Assembly: GCA_900322175.1 (NCBI GenBank)
Contig: ONYZ01000007.1
Span: 1 to 62,937 of the forward strand
From: an uncultured Prevotella sp.
Lineage (GTDB): Bacteria > Bacteroidota > Bacteroidia > Bacteroidales > Bacteroidaceae
DNA: 62,937 nucleotides
Direction: 5' to 3'
A program made the position numbers and the translations under genes. The notes under the pieces were generated by a model. The model searched no databases and was not told the origin of the DNA. It saw only the letters and a program-made list of their open reading frames with translations. Shown piece after piece: positions 1 to 7,537 of the stretch (its first letter is position 1; every line of letters begins with the position of its first letter).

Positions 1-63
1 GAGAGGTTACAGGCTAAAATCCTGCGACTACAGAACGAAAGTGCCGCATGCGCTTTTTCTTGA
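1..63 (+). CDS. possible C-terminus of an upstream gene
   Basis: Frame 1 is open from the window edge to a TGA at 61-63 and would encode about 20 residues rich in Leu, Gln and Arg, which could be the end of an alpha-helical protein. A second frame is also open to about base 90, so the choice is uncertain. No family can be assigned from this fragment. Confidence 0.2.
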   Translation, partial: ERLQAKILRLQNESAACAFS

Positions 64-130
64 TTGTCAATGCGTTAAGATTTAGTTATATAGAAGGCAA
101 CAAATAAAAACCTAACAATTACATAGCAAA

Positions 131-1831
131 ATGAACAAGAAACTGCTGAATGCGACTATCGCTGCTGCATGCTGCCTTACGATGGCAACATCGTGCACCC
201 ATCAACCAGAATCGGCAAGCAATAAGCTTACCACCGTTGGCAACCCTTATCTGCCCCTGTGGGAGCACATACCTGATGGCGAACCATACGTGTTCGACGA
301 TCCTGACAATCCAGGTAAACAGCGTGTGTATATCTATGGTTCGCACGACAATCTGATTACAGCCTATTGTGGCCGCGATCAGGTGGTTTGGTCGGCTCCT
401 GTCGACGATCTGAACAACTGGCGCTACGATGGTGTAATTCTGGTGGTAGACAAGAATGCCAAGGGCGAGCCATTCGACACAGCCAAGACAGCCGATGTGC
501 TGTATGCTCCAGATGTAACATTGATGACAGACAGTACAGGCAAGAAGACATATTACCTGTTCCCCAACGACCAGACTGGCTATCGCAACGGACTGATAGC
601 CAAGAGCGATCGTCCTGACGGCCCATTCGAGGTGTGCAACTGGAAAGACGATGATCCTAATCAGGTTACTGGCATCTATGGTTTCGACCCAGCCGTGTTT
701 GTAGATGACGACGGACGAGTGTATGGCTATTGGGGCTTTGAGCACTCATACGCTGCCGAGATTGATCCTGCCACTATGTGCACCGTTAAGCCTGGCACAC
801 AGGTTGTCGACGGAATGATTTCTGGTCGAAATGAGCCGGGAATATTCAGTTTCTTCGAGGCATCAAGCATTCGTAAGATTAAGGATAAGTATGTGTTTAT
901 CTATAGCCGATTCACCAAAGACGGCGAGTTTGGTCTGCCTACATCCAACTACACTCTGGCCTATTGCTATAGCGATAACCCTCTGGGCCCTTGGACCTAT
1001 GGCGGAACCATTATCGATGCACGTGGTCGTGAGATTAACGAGAAGGGCGACACCATCGCATCGGGCGTAGTGGACGGCAATACTCACGGCTCTATCTGTG
1101 AGATTAATGGTCAGTGGTATGTGTTCTATCATCGCCAGACAGGTACCGATGAGTATGCACGTCAGGCTATGGTAGCACCTATCGAGGTAAAGGTGCAGGA
1201 AGGCAAAGGCGGCAAGGTGGAGATAAGCGAGGGCGAGTACAACTCTGAAGGCTTCGCACTCAATGGTCTTAATCCTTTCGAGCGTCATTCGGCTGGTATC
1301 GCTTGTTGGCTCACTGGTCCCAAGCCTGCTGTACATGAGTGGCCTAACAATATCTTCTTTGGATCGTATGTTGAGGCTGGCTATGGTACTGAGAGCAACT
1401 TCGATGAGCCATACGCCCTGAAGAACAATACCAACCGTGTTATCAACAATACCGACGGTTCGATCGTTGGCTACAAGTACTTTAACTTCGATGCAAAGCA
1501 ACTGGATAATTCCAACAATCTGATGCTCTGTCTGCGACTAATACCTGAAGGTATTGATGGTACTATCGACATTATGCAGGATCGCCCTTGGACATCGCAG
1601 GGTGGCAAGAAGATTGGCGAGATCAGTCTGAAAGCCGACATGCAGAAAACTATTTGGACGATGGCCGCAGGTGTGTCTAAGGATAATCTTGCTGGCAAGC
1701 ACGCCATCTACTTCGTCTTCAAGTCGGATACCAAGGAGAAGTCGCTCTGCTCTCTTCTCGATCTGGTATTTACCTTTGATGATGCATCAAGCAGAATGGA
1801 AAATGGAGATACAGCCGATAGCGCACTTTGA
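131..1831 (+). CDS. GH43-family glycoside hydrolase lipoprotein
   Basis: Likely an exported arabinosidase/xylosidase-type enzyme acting on plant polysaccharides at the cell surface. The 566-residue product starts with a lipoprotein signal ending in the lipobox-like ATSC. A five-bladed GH43-like domain covers roughly residues 40-350: acidic pairs at D56/D57 (candidate base), D186 in a GFDPAVF motif (candidate pKa-modulating Asp) and E243 in SFFEASS (candidate acid). Residues about 370-550 look like a beta-sandwich carbohydrate-binding module. The end overlaps the trmO start by 29 bases in another frame. No clear TTTG/TAnnTTTG promoter is visible upstream. Exact substrate and GH43 subfamily cannot be told from the sequence alone. 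Confidence 0.85.
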   Translation: MNKKLLNATIAAACCLTMATSCTHQPESASNKLTTVGNPYLPLWEHIPDGEPYVFDDPDNPGKQRVYIYGSHDNLITAYCGRDQVVWSAPVDDLNNWRYDGVILVVDKNAKGEPFDTAKTADVLYAPDVTLMTDSTGKKTYYLFPNDQTGYRNGLIAKSDRPDGPFEVCNWKDDDPNQVTGIYGFDPAVFVDDDGRVYGYWGFEHSYAAEIDPATMCTVKPGTQVVDGMISGRNEPGIFSFFEASSIRKIKDKYVFIYSRFTKDGEFGLPTSNYTLAYCYSDNPLGPWTYGGTIIDARGREINEKGDTIASGVVDGNTHGSICEINGQWYVFYHRQTGTDEYARQAMVAPIEVKVQEGKGGKVEISEGEYNSEGFALNGLNPFERHSAGIACWLTGPKPAVHEWPNNIFFGSYVEAGYGTESNFDEPYALKNNTNRVINNTDGSIVGYKYFNFDAKQLDNSNNLMLCLRLIPEGIDGTIDIMQDRPWTSQGGKKIGEISLKADMQKTIWTMAAGVSKDNLAGKHAIYFVFKSDTKEKSLCSLLDLVFTFDDASSRMENGDTADSAL

Positions 1832-2477
1832 GTCGCCATTCACCACCAAGTTTGGTATCCCCCGTCAGAGCGGACTTGTGCCCGATCTGACGGGGCGTAT
1901 CGTGTTTGCTCCAGAGTATCGTCAGATGGATGCTGTACGTGGTATCGACGGGTTCGACTATCTGTGGTTGGTCTGGGAGTTCTCGGCCAATCGCGATGCA
2001 GAGAAGAGTCTCACCGTTCGTCCGCCTCGACTTGGTGGCAACCAGCGTATGGGCGTGTTTGCCACACGTTCGCCCTTCCGTCCCAACAATCTGGGATTGT
2101 CGTGCGTAAAGTTCGACAGAGTGGAGAACGATCCCAAACTTGGTCCAGTAATCTATGTTCGTGGAGCCGACCTGATGGACGGCACACCTATCTACGACAT
2201 CAAGCCCTACGTGGCCTATGCCGATGCCCATCCAGAGGCCCGCAGCGGTTTTGTGGATAAAACAGAATGGCAGCCCCTGCAAGTGGAACTGCCAGACGAT
2301 TTAGCCGCCAAAGTGCCCACCGACCAGATAGAATCGCTAAAAGTCACTCTGGCCCAAGACCCTCGTCCGCGCTATCACGATGACCCCAACCGCATCTATG
2401 GCATGCCATTCCTTAACCTGGACATAAGATTCAAAGTCGCCGCCAATGTCCTGACGGTTGTAGATATAAAAAAATAA
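1803..2477 (+). CDS. trmO: tRNA (N6-threonylcarbamoyladenosine37-N6)-methyltransferase TrmO
   Basis: TrmO methylates the t6A37 base of certain threonine tRNAs using S-adenosylmethionine. The 224-residue protein begins MEIQPIAHFES and shows the family's N-terminal signatures FGIPRQSGL, FDYLWLVW and the RSPFRPNNLGLS block that forms the SAM-binding face. The C-terminal part ends near PRPRYHDDP, also typical. The reading frame extends upstream within the GH43 gene, but homology begins only at the ATG at 1803, so that start was chosen. This implies translation coupled to the GH43 gene. A strong hairpin follows the stop codon. Confidence 0.9.
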   Translation: MEIQPIAHFESPFTTKFGIPRQSGLVPDLTGRIVFAPEYRQMDAVRGIDGFDYLWLVWEFSANRDAEKSLTVRPPRLGGNQRMGVFATRSPFRPNNLGLSCVKFDRVENDPKLGPVIYVRGADLMDGTPIYDIKPYVAYADAHPEARSGFVDKTEWQPLQVELPDDLAAKVPTDQIESLKVTLAQDPRPRYHDDPNRIYGMPFLNLDIRFKVAANVLTVVDIKK

Positions 2478-2509
2478 TCCTCGCCTCATTTGGCGGGGAT
2501 TATTTTTTT
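2473..2509. terminator. bidirectional intrinsic terminator after trmO
   Basis: A 13-bp stem (2473-2485 with 2492-2504, one G-U pair) with loop TCATTT is followed by a T run on the plus strand (2503-2509) and flanked by an A run on the other side. It lies between convergent trmO and the minus-strand small-protein gene, so it can end both transcripts. Confidence 0.85.
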
Positions 2510-2954
2510 ACTCAAAGTCCCAATCTATTTTGTAACCATCGAATTTGATGCCGTCGAGGGGGCCGTACTGGGATACTATCTGTAGTATGTCCTCCTGCTG
2601 CTTGGGGTTGAGGGTAATTTCTCCGTGGTGGGCTCGATAGTATGGGCCGTTGCCACGGCCAAAGTATGAACTTACACTTCGGCGGGCTGCAGTCTTGTCG
2701 CGATGCTCTACATTCTTGTAGAGACCACTAAATCCCCAAGCCTTCTTCACAAGTTTCTTCTCGCGATAGCATCGACACTTACCGTCCTGCCAAGCCGTGG
2801 GGAAAACGGCTGAGCCACTATAGCGGTTGGCCGATGTAAGCAGCATGGCCTGATAGTGCATACATGTATTCTTGTCGGCACATCCGTTGTTGAAACACAT
2901 AGCATATCCCATGGGGATATCATTTGCTTTTAGTACTTTTTCTTCCATATTCAT
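2508..2954 (-). CDS. small four-cysteine protein, module 1 (DUF6078-like)
   Basis: Function unknown. The 148-residue protein carries C-x4-C-x5-C near the N-terminus (CFNNGC..NTC) and a fourth conserved Cys in GKCRCYR, which could hold zinc (inference). It ends with the block NPKQQEDI and an acidic tail. It is a clear paralogue of the protein at 43462-43896: both share CFN-x2-C, GSAVFP, GNG-x-YY and PKQQEDI. The family name DUF6078 is from memory and unverified. The frame opens at 2990, but ATGs at 2954 or 2948 match the paralogue's start better. It lies downstream of the short vapE-like gene, separated by the left copy of a long inverted repeat. Confidence 0.75.
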   Translation of the reverse strand: MNMEEKVLKANDIPMGYAMCFNNGCADKNTCMHYQAMLLTSANRYSGSAVFPTAWQDGKCRCYREKKLVKKAWGFSGLYKNVEHRDKTAARRSVSSYFGRGNGPYYRAHHGEITLNPKQQEDILQIVSQYGPLDGIKFDGYKIDWDFE

Positions 2955-2980
2955 AATTCTTTTAGTTGTTATCAATAAAA

Positions 2981-3096
2981 AATCTCTCATCTCTCACTAA
3001 ATTTCTCAAAACCCGCATAAACACAGGGGATTCGGGCGGTGAGAGATTGTTTTTATCCCTCCCTCATCTCTCCCTAATCCCTCCCTGCATCTCTCC
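2981..3096. repeat. left arm of about 115-bp inverted repeat around vapE-like gene
   Basis: The reverse complement of this segment matches 4558-4674 with about ten mismatches over roughly 115 bases. The central 40 bases, containing the CAATCTCTCACCGCCCGAAT motif, are nearly perfect. The arm contains several GAGAG/CTCCCT sub-repeats. It occupies the spacer between the ATPase stop (3106) and the small-protein gene. Confidence 0.9.
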
Positions 3097-3105
3097 CTGC
3101 GAGAC

Positions 3106-4308
3106 TCATGCCACCTTGATGGGCATCACATCGTAGTACGAGATATGAGCACGCTCCTTGTGTTTGAAACCCAGAGCCTTGATGGTCCTGCCAAGTCGCA
3201 CCTTGTTGCCGATGGTGTTGGTGAGCGAGGGATAGCTCTTGCGTATCTCCTCTATCATCTGGTCGCAATTCATCGGCTTGGGCACCTCGCCCTCCTCAGG
3301 CTGACGGAAACAGGCCACAAACATCTCGCCAAGATCCTTCTGCTCCATAAACTCCTGGTTTAGCTGCTGTATACGAGCCACCTCATCGTTCGAGAACCAG
3401 TAGGGCGCCTTCAGTTCGCGCAGTTCGTACACCACCTGAGCGTATAGCTGTCCATAGTCTATTTCGCCCTCATTATTAATAAGGTGTCCGTCAGGGATTC
3501 GGAGGCAGATGTATCGACGGCTACCCGTAGGGTCGGTCAGAGGGTGAGGATTGTTGGTGGTAGCCACAAACGATGCAAATCGAGGGCGATCCTGCTGAGT
3601 GCGACCAAAGATGGGGCGACCGTTCACCTTACTTACAGACAGTGTCTGCTTAAGTTTGGCGTGCTGCTTAATGCTGATAGCCTCAAGCTCATCCAGATTC
3701 ACTATGAGATTATTCGTCAGAGCCATCTCCTTGTCGAACTTGTTCGATAGGTTCAGGTGGTCCAGATAAAACTCTCGCAGATGCAGGGGCAGCAGTCGAC
3801 GCACAAAGGTTGTCTTACCACAACCCTGATCACCAATAAGCGTAGGCACGCACTCGTTTCCATGCAGCATATCCATCTGCAGCCAGTGGGCAACGGCAGA
3901 GCGGAGCCAGATGGTGAGATAGTTCAGCTGTTCAGAACTGATGCCAGGTATTCGGCCAAAAATCCTGGCGATATGGTTCTGACCATCCCATTTGGGTAGA
4001 CTAGTCAGGAATGCCTGCACAGGATTGTACTCAGGCACCTCCTCAGATTCCACATATTCCGTTATTTCTGTCTTAGGACTACCCTTCTCCAGTATCTGTT
4101 CGCGCTTGGCACGAATCACGATACTATTCAGAGCCTCCTTTGTCAGAGGTCGGAACACATCTGCCTTGGGCAGCGTAGCATATTCCACCTTGCCGTTTAG
4201 GGTGTTTCGGCGGAATCGGTAGTTCTCGTTGAGGAACATCTCGACTGCGAGAGTTGCCTCCTGTGAGGCGTTGTTTGCCTCACTGGTAGTAATACAGTTT
4301 TCTAGCAT
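3106..4308 (-). CDS. short VapE/VirE-type P-loop ATPase (helicase-like), module 1
   Basis: Member of the virulence-associated E family of AAA+/SF3-like replication ATPases found in phages and mobile elements. The 400-residue protein has Walker A GDQGCGKT (159-166), Walker B LIVNLDE (201-207), a TTNNPHPLTDP sensor-like loop (250-260) and an SRR arginine pair (263-265). A winged-helix-like C-terminal region (about 325-390) is typical of the Bacteroidota versions. It corresponds to about residues 315-706 of the module 2 protein and lacks that protein's primase-like N-terminal half. A recognisable promoter lies at 4475-4506. The gene is bracketed by long inverted repeats. Biochemical role is inferred, not shown. 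Confidence 0.8.
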   Translation of the reverse strand: MLENCITTSEANNASQEATLAVEMFLNENYRFRRNTLNGKVEYATLPKADVFRPLTKEALNSIVIRAKREQILEKGSPKTEITEYVESEEVPEYNPVQAFLTSLPKWDGQNHIARIFGRIPGISSEQLNYLTIWLRSAVAHWLQMDMLHGNECVPTLIGDQGCGKTTFVRRLLPLHLREFYLDHLNLSNKFDKEMALTNNLIVNLDELEAISIKQHAKLKQTLSVSKVNGRPIFGRTQQDRPRFASFVATTNNPHPLTDPTGSRRYICLRIPDGHLINNEGEIDYGQLYAQVVYELRELKAPYWFSNDEVARIQQLNQEFMEQKDLGEMFVACFRQPEEGEVPKPMNCDQMIEEIRKSYPSLTNTIGNKVRLGRTIKALGFKHKERAHISYYDVMPIKVA

Positions 4309-4385
4309 AAAAAAGATTTTAAATGATTATACTCTTCCTTTATTCCTTCTCCTTAAGTTCGGTTTTGGCGCGCTTTCCACAGCGT

Positions 4386-4477
4386 GCGTTTTCGTGGTGC
4401 AATGCTGCGATTAAGCAAGAGCAATGGTGCTTGCACCAATTGCCGAGCGTGAGCAGCTTCGCGTTTTCGTGGTGCAA
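4386..4477. repeat. 17-bp direct repeat pair in vapE-like leader
   Basis: GCGTTTTCGTGGTGCAA occurs at 4386-4402 and again at 4461-4477, 75 bases apart. The second copy lies where transcription from the minus-strand promoter should begin. Between them is a small GGTGC-AA-GCACC hairpin. The arrangement could be operator sites or a leader RNA element. Confidence 0.7.
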
Positions 4478-4506
4478 AGATACAAAATAAAAAAGCGTTT
4501 TGCAAG
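4475..4506 (-). promoter_or_regulatory. promoter for short vapE-like gene
   Basis: Read on the minus strand: CTTG at 4506-4503, 20-bp spacer, TATCTTTG at 4482-4475, matching the Bacteroidota housekeeping consensus. It predicts a leader of about 160 bases before the ATG at 4308. The same element, with CTTGCAAA and a 20-bp spacer, lies upstream of module 2. Confidence 0.75.
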
Positions 4507-4557
4507 TTTTTCGGCATTTTTTTGCCATTTTTCTTCAAATGTTAAAATTTTGGCGCG

Positions 4558-4674
4558 TTGAGAGATGTGGTGAGGGATTAGGGAGAGATTAGGGAGGGAT
4601 GAAAACAATCTCTCACCGCCCGAATCCCCTGTGTTTATACGGGTTTTGAGAGATTTGGTGAGAGATGGAGAGAT
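4558..4674. repeat. right arm of about 115-bp inverted repeat
   Basis: Inverted copy of 2981-3096, upstream of the short vapE-like gene and its promoter. Together the two arms bound a unit of about 1.7 kb with one gene. No transposase and no obvious target-site duplication were seen at the outer ends. Confidence 0.9.
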
Positions 4675-4712
4675 TTTTGTCGAACTCTGTATAAAATAGA
4701 ATATGGTATTTC

Positions 4713-4779
4713 GTTCGGATTATGTCTATGAGTTGTTCAGATTATCTCTTCAAGTTGTTCGGCCTAGCCCTTATAGTAT
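4713..4779. repeat. diverged 22-bp tandem units next to palindrome array
   Basis: GTTC recurs at 4713, 4735 and 4757, exactly 22 bases apart. The first two units match at about 17 of 22 positions (GTTCGGATTATG and GTTCAGATTATC openings); the third is more diverged. They run in near phase into the palindrome array starting at 4780 (one base out of register), so the array may once have been longer. Confidence 0.55.
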
Positions 4780-4862
4780 GTTCCCAACGTGGGAACAATT
4801 CATTCCCAACGTGGGAACGTTTCATTCCCAAGGAGGGAACAAGCCGTTCCCATGCTGGGAAT
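4780..4862. repeat. array of four 17-bp palindromes at 22-bp period, module 1
   Basis: Units start at 4780, 4802, 4824 and 4846, exactly 22 bases apart. The first is GTTCCCAACGTGGGAAC, the second ATTCCCAACGTGGGAAC, the third ATTCCCAAGGAGGGAAC and the fourth GTTCCCATGCTGGGAAT. Arms TTCCCA/TGGGAA are conserved while the three-base centre varies. Two helical turns per unit place all sites on one DNA face, as in iterons or multi-operator arrays. It lies about 470 bases upstream of the vapE-like start. Confidence 0.9.
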
Positions 4863-5050
4863 CTGCGCCAAAGCCTTGTAGTGAATGTTGTGGTAAGGCA
4901 TCTATTGTTGTACTCTTTTTATTTATATAGGGTTTGGTAAAAAAAAGAACTTTTGGTCTCTTTTCTGCCTTTTTTACGTAAAAACGGTTAAAAGTGACCT
5001 CATTTTGATTTTTTCTGGCAAAAGACAATAAAGAATTTGAAAAAAATGTG

Positions 5051-5058
5051 TATTTTTG
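5051..5058 (+). promoter_or_regulatory. -7 element for structured leader and OMP-caspase operon
   Basis: TATTTTTG followed by CAAC fits the Bacteroidota -7 element; no good TTTG lies 19-20 bases upstream. Transcription would start near 5063 and include the structured region before the gene at 5270. Confidence 0.5.
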
Positions 5059-5096
5059 CAACAGCGTTTCTTCGGAGACACGACTTTTTGCTCAAT

Positions 5097-5219
5097 CTCT
5101 CATCCGAACTACCACCTCGAAAGAGATTAAGGAGCGAATTCTAACAATCATTGAAGCTGCACTTCCTAGTGCAGGCTTCACCATAGATTGTTAGAGGTTG
5201 TGGTAGACCTGGATGAGAG
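5097..5219 (+). ncRNA. strongly structured RNA or 5' leader, unknown class
   Basis: Nested complementary segments predict a long rod: CTCTCATCC (5097-5105) with GGATGAGAG (5211-5219); CTACCAC (5109-5115) with GTGGTAG (5200-5206); CTAACAATC (5141-5149) with GATTGTTAG (5186-5194); and a terminal hairpin TGAAGCTGCACT (5152-5163) with 5168-5180, loop TCCT and one bulged G. About 22 unpaired bases (5119-5140) sit on the 5' side only. It lies between a -7 element and the outer membrane protein gene, so it may be a leader riboregulator or a stand-alone small RNA. No known class was recognised. Confidence 0.6.
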
Positions 5220-5269
5220 TATGGCGGGTCTGCACTTTTTATTGTATTACGTTAATTAATATTGGAACT

Positions 5270-5839
5270 ATGAAGAAATTACTTTTATCGCTGCTATTAG
5301 CAGCAATGTGTAGCATTGGGGCATTCGCCCAAAAGGGAATGCAGGGTGTAGGTGGTAACTTGGCTTATGGTTTTGGCTCTCATAGTTATTGGGCTGGCAT
5401 GGGAGTGAAATATCAATACAACCTGACTGACTATGTTCGATTAGAACCATCTTATACACAATTTTTTCATCATGGAGGAGGGGAATTCCATGATAAAAGT
5501 TCTTATAGTTACGCATATGATGAACTAAACTGTCCTGTCTGGGCTGCATTTATTAATACACAAGTTTTTCTTTTTAGTCCAAAACCAATTCGTCCTTATC
5601 TTATAGCTGGTATAGGTCTCATTGACCGGTTTCAAGAAGAAGAAGTATATAGAGAAGATTATGTGTATAAATCTGATGACTATAGTAACCATACATCTTT
5701 TGATTTTGGAATTGGATTAGACTGGCGATTAAAATATAATTTCTCATTGCAGATAGAAGCAAAAATGTTCTTATTAAAGGAAGACGGGCCAGGCAAACTC
5801 GGTTTTAATTCAAACATTGGTCTAACTTATAATTTTTAA
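5270..5839 (+). CDS. outer membrane beta-barrel protein, function unknown
   Basis: The 189-residue product has a signal peptide ending GAFAQ and then alternating hydrophobic/aromatic strands typical of a small beta-barrel: a GNLAYGFGSHSYW opening, YIRPYLIAGIGL-like strands, and a final strand ending in Phe (GLTYNF). It resembles OmpW/OmpX-size porin-like proteins with the Bacteroidota outer membrane beta-barrel fold. The frame opens upstream at 5213, but the signal peptide defines the start at 5270. The caspase-like gene begins four bases after its stop, so the pair is probably cotranscribed and functionally linked. Composition is AT-richer than the following gene. Confidence 0.7.
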   Translation: MKKLLLSLLLAAMCSIGAFAQKGMQGVGGNLAYGFGSHSYWAGMGVKYQYNLTDYVRLEPSYTQFFHHGGGEFHDKSSYSYAYDELNCPVWAAFINTQVFLFSPKPIRPYLIAGIGLIDRFQEEEVYREDYVYKSDDYSNHTSFDFGIGLDWRLKYNFSLQIEAKMFLLKEDGPGKLGFNSNIGLTYNF

Positions 5840-5843
5840 AAAT

Positions 5844-7223
5844 ATGAAGAAAACGGTCTTTATTTTATTGTTGCTTATGGTCTCGGAGGTGTCTTTTGGC
5901 CAAACTATAAATATACAAGGTGAAGAGTTTCAACTGAGTCTGAACGAAGACGATATGACCGCCACTATCTGCGACAACACATATAAGGTAGACGACAGCA
6001 AATATCCCATGTATGTGAAATATCGGAAGTTTAGTGGATTGCGCAATGAGCGTGTACGCACGGTAGTGGTTCCTTCTGCCTATACGGACTCGGAGGGAAA
6101 GATATACACCATTACCGCCATTGGACGTGCAGCATTTGCGGGCTTCAGCAATGTGGACCAGATGGTGATATCATCTACTATTGAACGTATCGAAGACTAT
6201 GCTTTCTTCCGCTCATCGGTCAGCGACATAGAGATACCGGCTTCGGTCACGATGATGGGGAATCGCGTCTTTGGCCACTGCCCCAATTTAAGGAATCTGA
6301 CGCTGCCATTAGGATTGAACGTCACCCCCGACCTCTATGCAGAAAGCAAAAAGATAACGGTGAAATACGGTCTCGACGCCGATCTGGCTGGAGCCGTAGC
6401 TCAACGAAAGACCACGACCGAGCCGATTGCCTATGCAGCTGTGAGCGATGTGGAGGAAGATATCCCGATGGCCACAACGAAGAATGAGACAACCTTTGCC
6501 GTCGTCATTGCCAACGAGAACTACAAGAAGGTGGCTAAGGTGCCTTGTGCGCTGAACGACGGCCGCACGTTTCGCCGCTATTGCGAAAACGTGCTGGGCA
6601 TACCCGGCGAGAATATCCACTATATAGAGGATGCTACGCTGGGCACGATGACCACAGAATTGAATTGGGCCAAACGGGTAGCAAAAGCTTACGAGGGCGA
6701 AGCCCGCATCATTATCTATTATGCAGGGCATGGCATCCCCAACGAGAAAGATGGTGCTGGCTATCTCTTGCCGGTTGATGTGGCGGGTAACGACGTGCAG
6801 GCCGCCTATAGCCTCGACGCTCTCTATCAGCAGCTTGAGGCGCTTAATGCCAAAAATGTGACGCTCTTTATGGATGCCTGCTTCAGCGGCGCACGCAGAG
6901 GGGAGGGTATGCTTGTTTCAGCCCGTGGAGTGGCCATCAAGGTGAAACCTGCCCAGCCCATGGGAAAAGTAGTGGTGTTCACGGCTGCTCAGGGTGACGA
7001 GACGGCCTATCCATACGCAGAGAAGGGGCACGGACTTTTCACCTATTACCTACTGAAGATACTAAAGGATACCAAGGGCGATGTGGATTATGCGACGCTG
7101 GGTGAATACATCCGCAGGGAAGTGACGCGTAAAGCCGCAGTAGTGAACAACAAGCCCCAGACCCCAACCGTTTACTTCTCCCCGCTACTGAGCGACAGTT
7201 GGGCTAAGTTGAAAATGAAATAA
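5844..7223 (+). CDS. secreted caspase-like (C14) protein with BspA-type LRR
   Basis: A probable exported cysteine peptidase of the caspase/metacaspase clan. The 459-residue protein has a signal peptide ending SFGQ, a BspA-like leucine-rich repeat region at about 75-175, a linker, and a C14 domain at about 215-455. The catalytic dyad is visible as H296 in YYAGHG and C346 in DACFSG. The LRR part may be a ligand or substrate recognition module in the periplasm or outer membrane. It follows an outer membrane protein gene by four bases. Metacaspases cleave after Arg/Lys, but the specificity here is unknown. It could also be a signalling pseudo-protease, though both key residues are intact. Confidence 0.85.
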   Translation: MKKTVFILLLLMVSEVSFGQTINIQGEEFQLSLNEDDMTATICDNTYKVDDSKYPMYVKYRKFSGLRNERVRTVVVPSAYTDSEGKIYTITAIGRAAFAGFSNVDQMVISSTIERIEDYAFFRSSVSDIEIPASVTMMGNRVFGHCPNLRNLTLPLGLNVTPDLYAESKKITVKYGLDADLAGAVAQRKTTTEPIAYAAVSDVEEDIPMATTKNETTFAVVIANENYKKVAKVPCALNDGRTFRRYCENVLGIPGENIHYIEDATLGTMTTELNWAKRVAKAYEGEARIIIYYAGHGIPNEKDGAGYLLPVDVAGNDVQAAYSLDALYQQLEALNAKNVTLFMDACFSGARRGEGMLVSARGVAIKVKPAQPMGKVVVFTAAQGDETAYPYAEKGHGLFTYYLLKILKDTKGDVDYATLGEYIRREVTRKAAVVNNKPQTPTVYFSPLLSDSWAKLKMK

Positions 7224-7399
7224 TATGTCACGGGACAGATTCTGGCACATTTTGATGCCTGCGAGAGCATGAGTTTGATGTATTCTGTGCCTCGGCCGAG
7301 TGTTGACATCCTAGGAGCAGATTTGGTTAAAATGTCGTATCTTATTGATTATCTGCTATTTAGAGAATTAATAATGTTGTTATAAGTGGGCCAGCGTTC

Positions 7400-7537
7400 C
7401 AGTTCCAGTTGTTCCAATTAATTTTTGGGTAGTCCTAATTTCCTTATTATACTATATAACTATTTATATATCAATTAGTTATAGAGATTAAAGAGGGAAA
7501 TGTGCTCCTCAGATTTAAACTGGAACAACTGGAACTG
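7400..7537. repeat. 138-bp element bounded by perfect 17-bp inverted repeats
   Basis: CAGTTCCAGTTGTTCCA at 7400-7416 is perfectly complementary to TGGAACAACTGGAACTG at 7521-7537. The AT-rich interior contains a second stem around ATAACTA/TAGTTAT. The right arm abuts the stop codon of the minus-strand gene at 7538. The rest of the gap after the caspase gene (7224-7399) shows nothing recognisable. It may be a non-autonomous element, a terminator-like structure or a remnant of a palindrome module. Confidence 0.8.

Noticed and set aside
119-745. Long minus-strand open frame opposite the GH43 gene
   Set aside because: It mirrors the codon pattern of the real plus-strand gene, has no promoter and no family features.
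1671-1802. Longer N-terminus for TrmO
   Set aside because: Residues encoded here are low-complexity and lie inside the GH43 gene; TrmO homology begins at 1803.
4340-4608. Small minus-strand ORFs upstream of the vapE-like gene
   Set aside because: They cross the promoter and the direct repeats and have no protein-like features.
2981-4674. Insertion sequence with terminal inverted repeats
   Set aside because: The enclosed gene is an ATPase without transposase motifs, and no target-site duplication was seen. Recorded as inverted repeats only.
4780-4862. Possible CRISPR array
   Set aside because: Repeats are 17-bp palindromes with 5-bp gaps and variable centres; there are no unique spacers of about 30 bases and no cas genes.
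5097-5219. 6S RNA
   Set aside because: The rod shape is suggestive, but the bubble is one-sided and no conserved 6S sequence could be recognised.
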